From Trema orientale (Eukaryota > Streptophyta > Magnoliopsida > Rosales > Cannabaceae), in contig JXTC01000442.1 of assembly GCA_002914845.1 (NCBI GenBank), forward strand, positions 175,582-239,581: a stretch of 64,000 nt of DNA. The letters run 5' to 3'. Each line of letters opens with the position of its first letter. The stretch's first letter is position 1. A model generated the notes under the pieces. That model made no database searches and was not told where the DNA came from. It was given only the letters and a program-made list of their open reading frames with translations. The translations under genes were made by a program, and so were the position numbers. Below are positions 20,918 through 31,865 of this stretch, in pieces.

Positions 20918-21345
20918 CAAAAATCCAGGCCCAAAGTACCAAAATTTGAAAAATCCCGGATGGACTAATTTTTTTGAAAAATCCTGGTTTGATTTAGAAA
21001 AATATCACTTTTCAAAAGTATTATTAGAAAAATAATATTTTTAAAGAATATTTAGAAAAATACCATTTCTTCTTTAAAATTAGTATTTTTCAATAGTACT
21101 CGAGGTAACCAGTAGAGTAACCAATTCAGTTACTTGAAGTAACTGTTCAAGTTACCTCAGATAACTCGACTAGCTACCTTAAATATCTCATCAATTAATA
21201 AAAGGTGATATTTTTCTAAATATTTTAAAAAGTAATATTTTTATAATTAAATCCGAAATTTTTCAGAACAACTTTAAATTTTTTTCATTTTTTTGAAAAG
21301 TTACCATAAAAAATCAAATTTTCTCAAAAATCTAACTCATTGTAT
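20918..21345 (+). repeat. Hairpin repeat family B, copy B1
   Basis: Arms: AAAGTACCAAAATTTGAAAAAT on the left, complementary to the region ending at 21310 (ATTTTTTTGAAAAGTTACC). Core contains GAGGTAACCAGTAGAGTAACC and AAGTTACCTCAGATAACTC. Shares the whole layout with 50845-51215. Confidence 0.65.
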
Positions 21346-21479
21346 TTTTGTAATTCTTTTTTTTATTTTTTATTTTTTGTAAGCCGAAGTATTAGAAATC
21401 CATGTCCTTTAGCTATTCTTTTTGAAATCGAATTAAAAAAAAAATTTCCGAAAGAGGAACTAATTAAATAGTGGTCAAA

Positions 21480-22530
21480 TCAGCCTCAAGAACATCATAC
21501 AAAAAAGGAGGAATAGACCCCCCCACCCCCTGAACAAGCAACTAAAGATCTCAAACCCATTCACATATACATGTGGGCTACCAAATTTCCTTTGACAAGA
21601 AAGATGGTGACAACTTCTACCTCCTATAAGTGAGATCAAATCAATAAATGTCTTCTACAATCAAACCATCAACAGAACTAACGGAATAACTATTAATAGC
21701 TTGGATAGTATTCATAGCATCACAACCTAGGCTAGAGAGCTACAGATTGCGGGAAGAAACAAGCAAGAGCCCCTCTCTAACTGGCATAAGTTTAACTTGG
21801 CGAGCAAACAATGTTCCATCAAACCCTGCCATAAAAGAAAGCAACAACTCCTCCCAAAGAATCATGAATAACTGTGTCATAGCTTGTCCCTCCATCTACT
21901 TTCACGAAAAAGTCATTAGAATTTAGTTTCAAGCCACCAATTCTCGAGGGAACCCATCTCTTGTCCTTGGCTAGAATAGCCCATGTTAGACGGAACTCAA
22001 CACCAACAACTTGGTAGCTTGCCAAAACCCGATCAGCACTATTAATGACATTCGAAGGAGAGAGAAAAAAGTTCATCAAAAATCAGTCTATCTCGTGCGC
22101 CCCAAATACTCCAACATAGACAACAAAAAATGTTCAGCTCATCTCGTGATAAATTCTCTACAGCAAAAATACAAAGAGCTCCAAAGGTAATGCCATCAAA
22201 ATCAAAATGCTTTAACTATAAAGAACTCAAAGACCAAATATTGGAAATAAAATCACAAGACCAAAAAACATGAAGAGAAGACTCTTCCTCCCTTTTACAC
22301 CAAATACACCAAACCAAATAAGGAATATGGCGATGTCGGAGATTAAGTCTTACTAGATGAGCCTCAAGGAAACCTCTCCAAACAAATTTTTGTCTTAGAC
22401 GGAATAGATAATTTCTAGATATTTTTCCACCAAACAAAATCTGGACCAATCTTAGAGCACTCAGCATAAATAGAACGAGATTGGGCAAACTTATAACCTG
22501 ATTTAATGGAGTATTGTTGGTTATTATTTA
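21480..22530 (-). mobile_element. LINE (L1-type) 3' fragment: zf-RVT and RNase H-like regions
   Basis: Minus strand. Around 22510-22220 the translation reads YSIKSGYKFAQ, FVWRGFLEAHL, VWCIWCKREEESSLHVFWSC, the zinc-binding zf-RVT region C-terminal to LINE reverse transcriptase. From about 21930 to 21540 follow KVDGGTSYD, LMPVREGLLL, SLGCDAMNTIQAINSY and GLIVEDIYDLI, an RNase H-like domain. Frames change and stops occur, so it is dead. The reverse transcriptase itself is absent; similarity stops abruptly near 22530, a 5' truncation. Confidence 0.75.
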
Positions 22531-22619
22531 TGAAAAATGTGATAAAATAAAAAATGAGTGAAAGCATGGAAAATAAATTTTTTTCCGGGTTATAGTTTTT
22601 CATAAACCTTTTTAGGATC

Positions 22620-23178
22620 TTTGTTGAGGTCTAAATACATATAATAGATTGTGTACCTCAATCAATGAGTCTTCCTTCCTATGCACCATACTTGTAATAG
22701 TAGAGGTATGTGGGTACCTCGATCTTGATCAACCTTCAAGTGACAATCCAAGAACTCTAATAGCCTCTAATTGTGGCTCCAAGAATTTCTCTCTCGCTCT
22801 CAGTTTTCTATGTGTAGTCACCAAACAAATATTTCAGTCAAAATTGAACATAACACACAAGGAGGGGGGAGGAGTCCTAAGGGGAATTTCGGCCAGTCCT
22901 AAGGACCATGGGCTGGCCAAATTTCACTACTAAATTAGCAGTGTAGTCCTTTCAGTCTGAATCTTTTCTCCCTTTTTTGTGTAATTGCCTAGAAAACTAT
23001 TTGAGTCTAATTAATCTCATGCAGCCCAAGATGTTTGTGTAGGTTATGGACCCAAATGAACCTATTTAATTCAAGTTCCAATAGACAAAGGCTCAGTTAC
23101 AATTAACTTTTAATATAAGTGGGCTTGTACAAATATTTATGGACTTATTCCACTAAAGGTCTAAACTGTACTCTTGAA
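22620..23178. other. Unrecognised, probably LTR-retrotransposon-derived
   Basis: No gene. Moderately higher GC at 22860-22920 with a repeated GTCCTAAGG word. Style resembles a decayed LTR, but I cannot place it. Confidence 0.25.
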
Positions 23179-23187
23179 TTACATAAA

Positions 23188-23560
23188 GGGAAAATTAGAA
23201 AATATAAGGTATTTCTGAAAAAAAAATTAGAAAAATACGTTGCTTTTGTGTTTTTCACGGCGCAGTACAGTTTTTATTAGAAAAATACCATTTTTTAAAA
23301 AATATTTATAAAATATCATTTTTTAAAATAGTAACTAGTTTTTAGTAACTAGTAATCGAAGATATTTATAATTGGTATATAACTAGTAACCAGTTTCCAG
23401 AAACCGGTAACCAGTAACTATTTTAAAAATAGTAATTTTCTAAATATTTTTTAAAAAATGATATTTCCCTAATTAAAACTGTACAAAAATTAGAAAAAAT
23501 CCTAACTTCCGTATTTTTGTAATTCTTTTCGGTTTTTGTAGGTATAAATGTTAGAAACCC
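23188..23560 (+). mobile_element. Hairpin repeat family A, copy A3, with 9-bp target duplication
   Basis: Starts GGGAAAATTAGAAAATATAA, ends GTTAGAAACCC. Flanks TTACATAAA (23179-23187) and TTAAATAAA (23561-23569) match at 8 of 9. The interior pairs with itself around the TAACCAGTTTCCAGAAACCGG core. 373 bp, no coding. Opposite orientation to copy A4, with which it forms a ~400-bp inverted repeat. Confidence 0.75.
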
Positions 23561-23956
23561 TTAAATAAATATCACAAGAGACTTTATCATTAAAAGTATG
23601 TCCATTAGATAATTAACATGTGCATGTATATCCCCACATGGATACTAATACTTGGAGCTAGGTAAAATTATTGTTTTGCCCCCCCAATTATATCTTTCAA
23701 TTCCTTGATACAAGACTATATCTAATAGATGACCAGACTTACAGAAAGTCTTCAATTAATAAAATATCTAATTTTATTAATTACTTAGCTAAGTGATGAG
23801 CATATAATTTATACATATTTTATTCTTAATTATAGTTTTGTTAGTTATTTTTATTTATCATTACTACCTAATTTTATTAGTTTTATTTTGTAGGGAAATA
23901 ATCTCAACCTTTGAAATAAACTACAAATTGGAACAAGAAAATGCAGAAAAAGTAAA

Positions 23957-24351
23957 GGGTTTCTAACACTTATACCTACAAAAACCGAAAAGAATTACAA
24001 AAATACGGAAGTTAGGGTTTTTTCTAATTTTTGTACGGTTTTAATTAGGGAAATATCACCTTTTAAAAAAATATTTAGAAAATTATCATTTTTAAAAGAG
24101 TTACATGTTATCGGTTTTTGAAAACTGGTTACCAGTTATATACCAGTTATAAATATCTTCGATTACTAGTTATCAGTTTCTGGAAACTGGTTACTAGAAA
24201 CTAGTTACTATTTTAAAAAATAGTATTTTTATAAATATTTTTCAAAAAATAGTATTTTTCTAATAAAAACCGTACCGCACCGTGAAAAATACAAAAGTAC
24301 CGTATTTTTCTCATTTTTTTTTCAGAAATACCGTATATTTTTTAATTTCCC
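23957..24351 (-). mobile_element. Hairpin repeat family A, copy A4
   Basis: Starts GGGTTTCTAACACTTATACC and ends TTTAATTTCCC, the reverse complement of A3 end to end with high identity. Flanks AAAAGTAAA and CAAAATAAA match at 7 of 9, weak support for a 9-bp duplication. Confidence 0.7.
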
Positions 24352-24737
24352 CAAAATAAATAATGGAAAGGGAATTAATTGTAGGGATTTTATGAGTTTT
24401 CCCCTTAAAAATTAAAAAAAATTAGAGAAATACGGTACTAAAAAATAATACAATCTGATACGGTGTACTGATGGTATTTTTCAAAATATTCTGCCAAACT
24501 ACGGTGGCAAAATCGTAATAAAAGCTAATTTTTTCAAAATTCATAAAAAGTGGCAAAATCTTGCCATCTGTGATAAAAATCCAATGCCAACAAACCTCAT
24601 TTTCCTTCCTACACCTCAAGGGTTCGAAACTCAGCACTTTCCCAGATCCATTTTGTGTTTTGTTTTTTGTTTATTTCGTTTTATTTTTTATTTTTTTCTT
24701 TTATATACTTTTTTGTCATGGAACCCATTCTCACTCG

Positions 24738-24738
<1 letters not shown>

Positions 24739-24778
<40 letters not shown>
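24739..24778. repeat. (TA)n microsatellite
   Basis: About 20 TA units in the left arm of the giant hairpin element. Confidence 0.95.
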
Positions 24779-24779
<1 letters not shown>

Positions 24780-24949
24780 TTTCTTTTTCATATTTTTAAT
24801 TTTTTTTCTTTTTATTTTTTATTTGTTTATTTTCCTCTTTTTTTTAATACTTCCTTCATTTATGGTTTTTTTTAAAAAAAAAAATTAATAAAAAAATTAA
24901 TATTTTTTCCCTTGTAAGGGATAACGAGCATTTCTTTTCCCTTCTCACT

Positions 24950-26580
24950 TATTATTTTCGTTACTAGTAACTAATCTAGTTATAGTAACTAATCTAGTTA
25001 TGAGTCACTAATTTAGTTACTAGATTATTTTTTTTAAAAAAAATTAGTTACCAATTTCATTCTAATTACTAGTTCCTCTTTTTTTTTTTCCCTTTTTTAT
25101 GGAATCATGTTCATCCCTCTCTTTTTTTGGTCTTTTTTTAATTTTTCATTCTTTTGATTTTTTCCCTTTTTTTCTTTTTTTTTTAAATAAAAATAAATAA
25201 AGCACTAACTCTTGGTACTCTATAGTAACTATTTATGTTACTAGTTTCCAGACTGGTAGCCGTTTAAACTGGTGATAAGTTTTCGGTTACTAGTATTGGT
25301 TACCAGTAACCAGTCTAATTACTAGTTTCTAGATTGGTAGCCACGTAGACTGGTGACCTTTTATCGGTTACTAGTGACCATAATAAATATTTTTTAGTTA
25401 TCTCAATGAATAATAAATACTTGGTAAACCATGATAACCATTTAGGTTACTGGTTTCTAGACTGGTAGCCACTTGAACTGGTGACAAGTTACTGATTACT
25501 AATACTGGTTACTAGTAACTAATCTAGCTACTAGTTTTTATACTGGTAGCCACTCTGGTTACTAATTATTGGTTTCGGATTTCCATACAATACCAATCTA
25601 GTTATTAGTTTCCATATTAGTGGCTAGTTACAAAGACTGAAATTGGTTAGTTGTTACTGGTTTTTTTTAATGGTTAGTTATAAAGATTGATAACTAGTTA
25701 CTAGTTACTGATTACCAAATCAATGGTTGTTTACAAAAACTAATGACTAGTTACTAATGAATGATTACCAATTACAATATTAATCAATAGACTGGCAATT
25801 AATAACTAGTCTTTACATCAGTAAATAATATTAGAATTCATTTGTACAATTGAAAAAAAAAATTCAATTTTTGTCAATCACCATCATCCATCTACTTGAA
25901 TATGATTTTGAAAATACAAGATTGAATACCAATTGTAAAATGGGTTTTTGGTTTTTAGGCAGGTTATAAATTACTAGTTACAAATCTATTTACTAATTTA
26001 TTTAATAGTAATAATAAACTAGAGACTAATTTGACAGTTACTAGTAATCAATAAAAGTAACTAGATTAATTACTGATGAACAAAGTAACTAGTAACTAAA
26101 TTATTTAATGGTAACTATAAACTAGAGGCCAATATGGCAATTACAAGACTAGTAACCAGAAACCAGTAACCAATAATGATAACTAAATTGGTTATTGATG
26201 AACAAAGTAATTAGTAACCAAATTATTTAATGGTAACTAGAAATTAGAGGCTAATTTGGCAGTTACAAGATTAGTAACTAGTAACTAATAACGGTAACTA
26301 GATTGGTTACTAATAAACAAAGTAACTAGTAGCCAAATTATTTAATGGTAATAAGAAACTAAAAACTAGAAACTAGAGGCTAATTTGGCAGTTACAAGAC
26401 TAGTAACTAGAAACTAGTAACCAGTAACTAATAACGTTAACTAGATTGGTTGCTGATGAATAAAGTAACTAGTAACCAAATTATCTAATAGTAACCGGAA
26501 ACTAGAAACTGGAAACTAGAGACTAATTTGGCAGTTACAAGACTAGTAACAAAAAACTAGTAACCAATAATCTAACGACT
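24950..26580. repeat. Degenerate TAACTAGTTACC minisatellite array with a strand switch
   Basis: Left part (25230-25560): units of about 83 bp marked by ACTAGTTTCTAGACTGGTAGCC (near 25237, 25321, 25449, 25530). Right part (26081-26580): units of 115-143 bp marked by CAAAGTAACTAGTAAC at 26081, 26203, 26318 and 26461. The left part is dominated by GTTACTAGTT/CTGGTAGCC words, the right by their reverse complements AACTAGTAAC, with the change near 25700-25800. Confidence 0.85.
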
Positions 26581-27240
26581 TCTCATTTTCTATAATAATA
26601 ACTAAAAAGTCAATAAAAAAAACTTATAAAAAAAGGATTAAACAATAAGAAAAAGATATTTTTCCCAATTCTTAAAACTTAAAGGAAAAAAAATATAGCC
26701 TCACGTCCTTAAGAAGTTTGAAAAAAAAAATCTCTTTCTATCCTAAAAAAGAAAAAGACAAGAAAAATAATAGTTGTTGCTCCTAAAAAAATGAAAGGAA
26801 AAAAGAATCAAAATATAGTAAAAAGAAATAAAAAAGGGGAGAAAGAACTAAAAAAACAAAAAAAAAAAAGAAAAGAAAGTTAAACATAGAAAAATGGAAG
26901 AGCAAAGTTAAATAGGGGAAATGGACAAAAGGAAAAAGGAGAAAAAAAAAACTAAAATTTGAAAATGAAAATGAAAAAAAAAAAAGATAAAGGTGATGGA
27001 ATTCGAACGATTAACCTGGAGGGAGGAATGAAGAAGTATTAGAAAGCTAAACCAAAAAACCAACTTATCTTATTGTTTACATGTCAAGTTTTTTAATATA
27101 TAACTAATTACGTGTTTTTCACATTATTTTTACAAAAATGACAGCCGCATCCCGTATGTATATGAATTATTTTAGAGCATCGTATGTTCGTAATTTTTTT
27201 TTTCTTTTAATCGTAAAAGCCTTAAAAACCCTTAATTGTT

Positions 27241-28420
27241 CGGGGACTTAAGCCATAAGGAGCCCAATCCATGTGTGCTTTAAAGCCCATTGATGTGATG
27301 GTGTCGGTCCATTAGCATGGCCCAAAACCATTACGATGCATGAGATAAGAGGACTTGGCAGCCGTATCTAATTAAAAAAAATAAATTAAAGGAATGTCTT
27401 GAGCCGGTGAAGGAGTGCTGGCTTTGATTGGCAAATAAACTTACATATAAACTAAATAGTTCAGCGATTAAGGAGGGCAGCCACCACAAGGCAATGAAGA
27501 CAAAGGGAGAAACAAACAACTTCAATATATCTCCACGGCTGGTTTTATATGTTTTGTTGCTTTTAATTCTACTATGTCCTCCTAATTTTCTTGTACTGAC
27601 GTTGAAGACGAAACCCTATTTAGCAAACCTTTTATCTTTTTATTAATTTAATTCTCCTTATATATATGCTTCAATGAATATTGTTCTTGCTTCTCAATAT
27701 AATTAAAATGAAATTTCTTTCATCATTAATATCATGTATTCTTGATAATTAGAGATTTATTTCATTAAAAATTTGGGCTTAACTCTTCATAGATTATTAT
27801 TGTTCCTTCGATTCTTTGTAATATAATTATTGATTCGATATATAGAATGCTTAGGCACACTACACACAAAGCGAAAAAGAACATATATAGTATTCACATA
27901 ATCTGCATTTAATTGTTATATCCACGAGTAGATATAGATTAATTTCGAGTGTCACTTCAATTATGAGAATTAACTAAGTAAAGATAATTGCTAAGTTAAA
28001 TAGTGGTGGATTCTAAAACCTTGGTAATCTCAATCTCTTGAAATCTAATTTGTCAATTTCTCGTTTTAATTTAATTTACTTGTTTAATTTTCGGATTATT
28101 GAATATGTTATTTTTATTTAGGTTAGAATTAGAATTTACTTAGGATAGATTAAAGTTTTTAGATTTTAGTAGTCTCTGTAGGTTTGACCTTGTTGTTTAC
28201 AATTCTATACTCCAATAGATTCGTACGCTTGCGAGTTATTAAAATTTACGCCATCCCTACTTCTTTTAAACCCATTACTTGTCTAATATGCAACCAATTT
28301 TTATTTAACTAATCATATTTTAAACTATTTTAATTCATGTTTTAATCTCTTTATAATGATGGACTATGCTTCTAGATATGAAATCGGTATAACAAAATAT
28401 CAAATATTTCTTATATGCTC
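27241..28420. other. No gene; upper part of putative LTR remnant
   Basis: AT-rich, no coding. 27690-28245 is assigned tentatively to the LTR remnant above. The small frames at 27331-27646 have no recognisable similarity. Confidence 0.35.
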
Positions 28421-28426
28421 ATTCTG

Positions 28427-28575
28427 TTAAGAATAAAATGAAATATACAACAAAAATAACTAAAATGAAAGTTTTTAGTAGTTTAAGGACCAAAATAGTA
28501 CAATTTAAAATTTAATGATCATAGTTAGACTTTCTCATAGTTTAGGAACCAACAAAGTCATTTATTTATTTATTT
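28427..28575 (+). repeat. Dispersed repeat C, copy 1
   Basis: Starts GTTAAGAATAAAATGAAATA and contains AGTTTAAGGACCAAAATAG. A second copy lies at 45733-45870 with the same start and word order. Confidence 0.7.
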
Positions 28576-28830
28576 TTATTGTCAACTTAGTTCACGAATT
28601 TTGTTGAAAAGAAACCAAAAAACCATGAAATATATAGTTGAGAATAACTGATTTACTTAAGTTCTTAAAAAAGAGGGAGAAAAAAAAAGAAAAAAAAATA
28701 GAAAATAAAGCACTAATATCAATTACGGAACCAACATGTAAGGTAATTAACTATTACAGTTACGGAGTATTAAAAAAAGTAAACATATATTTTTTCTCTC
28801 ATAAAATTAATCTAACTATGAATTTAAAAA

Positions 28831-29361
28831 GGATTTTTGGCATGTTTGGTCCTATGTTATTCGTAGATGGGCAAAATGGTCTCTAAGTTAATTTTTTTGG
28901 TAATTAGGTCCTTAAGTTTTAAAAACTTTGGCAATCAAATCCTTTTTGTTTGTTGATATTAAAATTTTCATGAAACGGAACATGTTTAAGTGAAATAAAT
29001 TGGTACTACGTTAACATTAATTAGCTTGGAAGGGAAATAGAAAGAAATTTTAAGAGAAATTTTAAGTTTTTGCGAATTTCTGTTTTTTTAATTTTTTATA
29101 TTATGTTCTTAAATGTTGTTAATTTTTAGTAATTTTCCTTCTAATTCCAGTTAATGTCAGTAAAATATTGATTTTGACATTCAAAAACCTTGCATGTGAC
29201 TTAGAAAATGCTTAATTCTATCTAATAATTTAATAATTACTTACGAAAAGGGCTTAGTTACGAAAATTTTATAACTTAGGGACTTAATTGCTAAAAATAA
29301 TAACTAAGAGACCATGTTGCTAATCATGAAAAATATAGGGGGCCAATCATGCTAAAAACCC
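28831..29361. mobile_element. 531-bp inverted-repeat MITE with exact 9-bp target duplication
   Basis: Left end GGATTTTTGGCATGTTTGG; right end in reverse GGGTTTTTAGCATGATTGG. Arms stay similar for about 110 bases (AATTAGGTCC/AATTAAGTCC). Flanks ATTTAAAAA at 28822-28830 and 29362-29370, identical. Mutator-type by duplication length. Related to the element at 61131-61927. The duplicated word is A-rich, which lowers its weight a little. Confidence 0.8.
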
Positions 29362-29370
29362 ATTTAAAAA

Positions 29371-29765
29371 AGAAAAAAAAAATCTAACTAGGACTACAAC
29401 TCAAAGTCTCAGACCTTTTTCCTCATATATATTATGCCTTTTTCTCTCTAGTCTCTACTTAAAACTCTCCTTTTTATGGCTACCACAGACTTCTTTAGTT
29501 TCAACGATCAGAGTACAGGAAACATAGTAGTTGTAATACTAGAGTCTAGTTCTTTGAATCCCATTGTTAAGATGATTCTAGATTTCAGCTTAGGTATGGG
29601 ATCAACGTTTATTCTTACGTTTCTCCCTTTTGTAATCTCAGCATGTTGGACTTATTTATGAAGGTATGTCAGAGTAATGACAAACGCAGAATATAAGGAC
29701 ACGTTTGGTATAGGATTCAAATCTTATTCTACAAATCCGGAAATAACTTTTATATAGAAAGTTGA
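29371..29765. other. No gene recognised
   Basis: A 61-residue frame at 29476-29661 starts MATTDFFSFN and is hydrophobic at its C-terminus, but I recognise nothing and list it only as a chance ORF. Confidence 0.3.
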
Positions 29766-29769
29766 TATG

Positions 29770-30420
29770 TAATGCCCTCGTTATCCACATACTACTAGTA
29801 AAAATTTATTAACTTTTCATTTACAAGGCGTTACTTTCAGATTATAATCCTGTAATTATTTTTCTAAAAATATGGGCCAATCTGAACATTTTATTTTCTT
29901 TAAAACTCTGTAGATAGATGATTTTATTTACAAACATAGCGTGGATCAGTGTATAAGTATATTACAAAACGAAAGGTAGTAAATAAGTATAAAGAAAACG
30001 AACTAAAATAACTCCATTGAGAGACTACAAAACATTCCCAAATATACAAACTAGGCCCCTACGTATAGTCAAAATATCCATATGTACAACACCAAAGCTG
30101 GGTCTCCATTCCAGCTCACAAGCTTATCTAGTCATTTCAATCATTACCTGTAACACAAGGCCACTGTGAGCTACAACTCAGTAAGTGAAGTAATGGATGA
30201 AATATTGCTTAATAAGAATGATCATGCTTGCTTAAATGTTTCAGCGTAAATTTTTCCTTTAGGCCCTCCTTATCTTATACACACTATCCAGTTTGGCACT
30301 GTGCCTACAGGGCTTCCTCAACTAATGATATCCCATAGGTTCTTCTCTGGCCAGCTTTTACCACAGTGGGATTCTTTACTAACCTTACTCCATCGTTACT
30401 TCGTCAAGCTTAAGAAATAA
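29770..30420 (+). mobile_element. Possible Gypsy-type LTR remnant
   Basis: Begins TGTAATGCCCTCG, a style common to plant Gypsy LTRs, and contains GTGAGCTACAACTCAGTAAG, comparable in place to GCTAACGCTCGGTAAG of the solo LTR at 11332. No matching end found. Broken. Confidence 0.35.
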
Positions 30421-30983
30421 GGTAGCTCGAGATTATAGTGTGATCTATTATATATCTTGGAAGAGGAATACTACGGTAGACCTTCTGACTAATCCCGCCA
30501 AACTTTTTTTTCCTCATAGTAAGTAGAAAATGAAAATTACAAATGTCATCAGCATTTGGAATTTTGATTTGATCAATAGTACAAATAAAATATGGAGGAA
30601 ATAGAATGATAGGCATTTGAGTTCTATTTAGGATTTTTTTTCCCTGGTCACCTTTGGTCACACCAATATGATATGTATCTATTTTTTATTTCCTAAAATA
30701 ATATAGGAGAGATTCTACAATAGGGAAATAAAAATCTTTCTTAAGACTATAATCTAGGGAAAATAATAAGTGGGAAGAATTTAGTCACTTGTTAAAAAAA
30801 AACAACTTATATAAGTCAATATTTTTAATTCTGTTATTAAAGCTTTCAACAAAAAAAAAAAATGTTATTAACTCTGTTTTCCTGTTTCACGCCGTGTAAA
30901 TTTTTTTTTTATATATATATCTATTTAAGAGGAATTATTGCGTTAAGTTGATTTGGATCACATTAATCGAAACACAAAAAAAA

Positions 30984-31018
<35 letters not shown>

Positions 31019-31230
31019 GATTTACACGTGAAGTAGTCGATTTGGCCCACGTTAAACAAAGAAAAAAGAAAAAGAGTCTTATTTGATTATTCTCTTATCT
31101 ATCCTAATAAAAATCCCCTATAACAATTAAGAAAATGCTACAGAAGAAATAAAGATGCAGTGAAATAAAGACGTAGGTTTTCATTCAAGGAGAAAGGAGA
31201 AGGGAAAATAGGAGAATAATCCAAAAAAGC
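30421..31230. other. No gene; simple repeats
   Basis: Contains an (AAAG)n microsatellite at about 30984-31018 and A/T homopolymers. Nothing else recognised. Confidence 0.45.
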
Positions 31231-31234
31231 TTTT

Positions 31235-31595
31235 GGCTCCGTTTGTTTCGCCTATTTGAATGTGTGTATTTGAATGGAAATTGTGGAATGGGTTATAATT
31301 GGAATGGAAGACATTTGAATGGAAAAAATAATGGAATGTGTTATAATTAAAATGGGAGTATTGGAATGGACCATTCAAAAATACCTCTTCCCCTCCATTC
31401 TCATCCAAAGACACAAAAATCCATTCAAATAGTTGATGTGACTGATGAACCATTTGAATGGAAAAACTAAATTGTTGAAATAAACACTCATTCCAAAAGA
31501 CCATTTGAATAGAAAATTTAGATTTGTTGAAACAAACACCCATTCAAATGGATTTTCCATTCCATTGGAATGGAATGGGCGAACCAAACGGCCCC
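31235..31595. mobile_element. MITE with GGGGCCGTTTGGTTCGCC-type ends
   Basis: Left end GGCTCCGTTTGTTTCGCC, right end in reverse GGGGCCGTTTGGTTCGCC. The interior is rich in ATTCCATTCAAATGG and its complement. The style resembles short plant hAT or PIF elements. Target duplication unclear because the flanks are T-rich. ORFs at 31181-31587 are translations of this repeat. Confidence 0.6.
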
Positions 31596-31865
31596 TTTTT
31601 TTTTCTGTTTTTTATTTAAAGGTGGGCCAAATCATCTTATACACATAAAACATTTTTTATGTGACAAATCAATTTTACGTCAAAATTCCTTTAAGAAAAA
31701 GAAAAAAAAACTAAATGGCGTGAAAAAAAGAGTCAGGGTTAAAAAGGTTGGTTTTTGTAAACGATTTTTTTAAGGAATTGCCAAATTCCATCCACTTATT
31801 ATCTTCAGGAAGATTTTCGTTTCCCTGATGTAGAATCCCGGCCATATTATATTAGGTCACTTTGG

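Larger units (their letters stand above)
24384..27231. mobile_element. 2.85-kb giant member of the hairpin family, imperfect palindrome, 9-bp target duplication
   Basis: Begins GGGATTTTATGAGTTTT; its right end read in reverse begins GGGTTTTTAAGGCTTTT, and the two ends stay alignable for over 100 bases (both then have AAAATTA and ATACGG/ATACGA). Flanks TTAATTGTA (24375-24383) and TTAATTGTT (27232-27240) match at 8 of 9. Further inside, 24590-24640 (CTTCCTACACC..GGTTCGAA) pairs with 27040-26990 in reverse (CATTCCTCCCTCC..GTTCGAA). The centre is the TAACTAG minisatellite (24950-26580). No protein is encoded; the AT- and T-rich ORFs at 24561-24888 are low complexity. Ends, duplication length and fold suggest a Mutator-type non-autonomous element. 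Confidence 0.65.
23794..28245 (+). mobile_element. Gypsy-type LTR remnant split by hairpin elements
   Basis: TGATGAGCATATAATTTATAC at 23794 is a typical start of long plant Gypsy LTRs. Sequence at about 27690-28245 (ending TTCGTACGCTTGCGAGTTATT) resembles the far end of such LTRs. Between them sit the hairpin elements 23957-24351 and 24384-27231. If right, the LTR was about 1.2 kb before the insertions. Inferred from sequence style only. Broken fossil. Confidence 0.4.

Noticed and set aside
23188-24351. One single foldback element with 400-bp arms and a 400-bp loop
   Set aside because: Each arm has its own GGG..CCC ends and flanking 9-base words, and A1 stands alone elsewhere, so two separate insertions in opposite orientation fit better.
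24561-24888. Phe/Tyr/Ile-rich ORFs
   Set aside because: Translations of T-rich and (TA)n low-complexity sequence in a hairpin element.
29476-29661. 61-aa small protein starting MATTDFF
   Set aside because: No recognisable similarity, no promoter context, AT-rich repeat surroundings; chance ORF is more likely.
31181-31587. Phe/Asn-rich ORFs
   Set aside because: Translations of the ATTCAAATGG repeats of a MITE in two frames.
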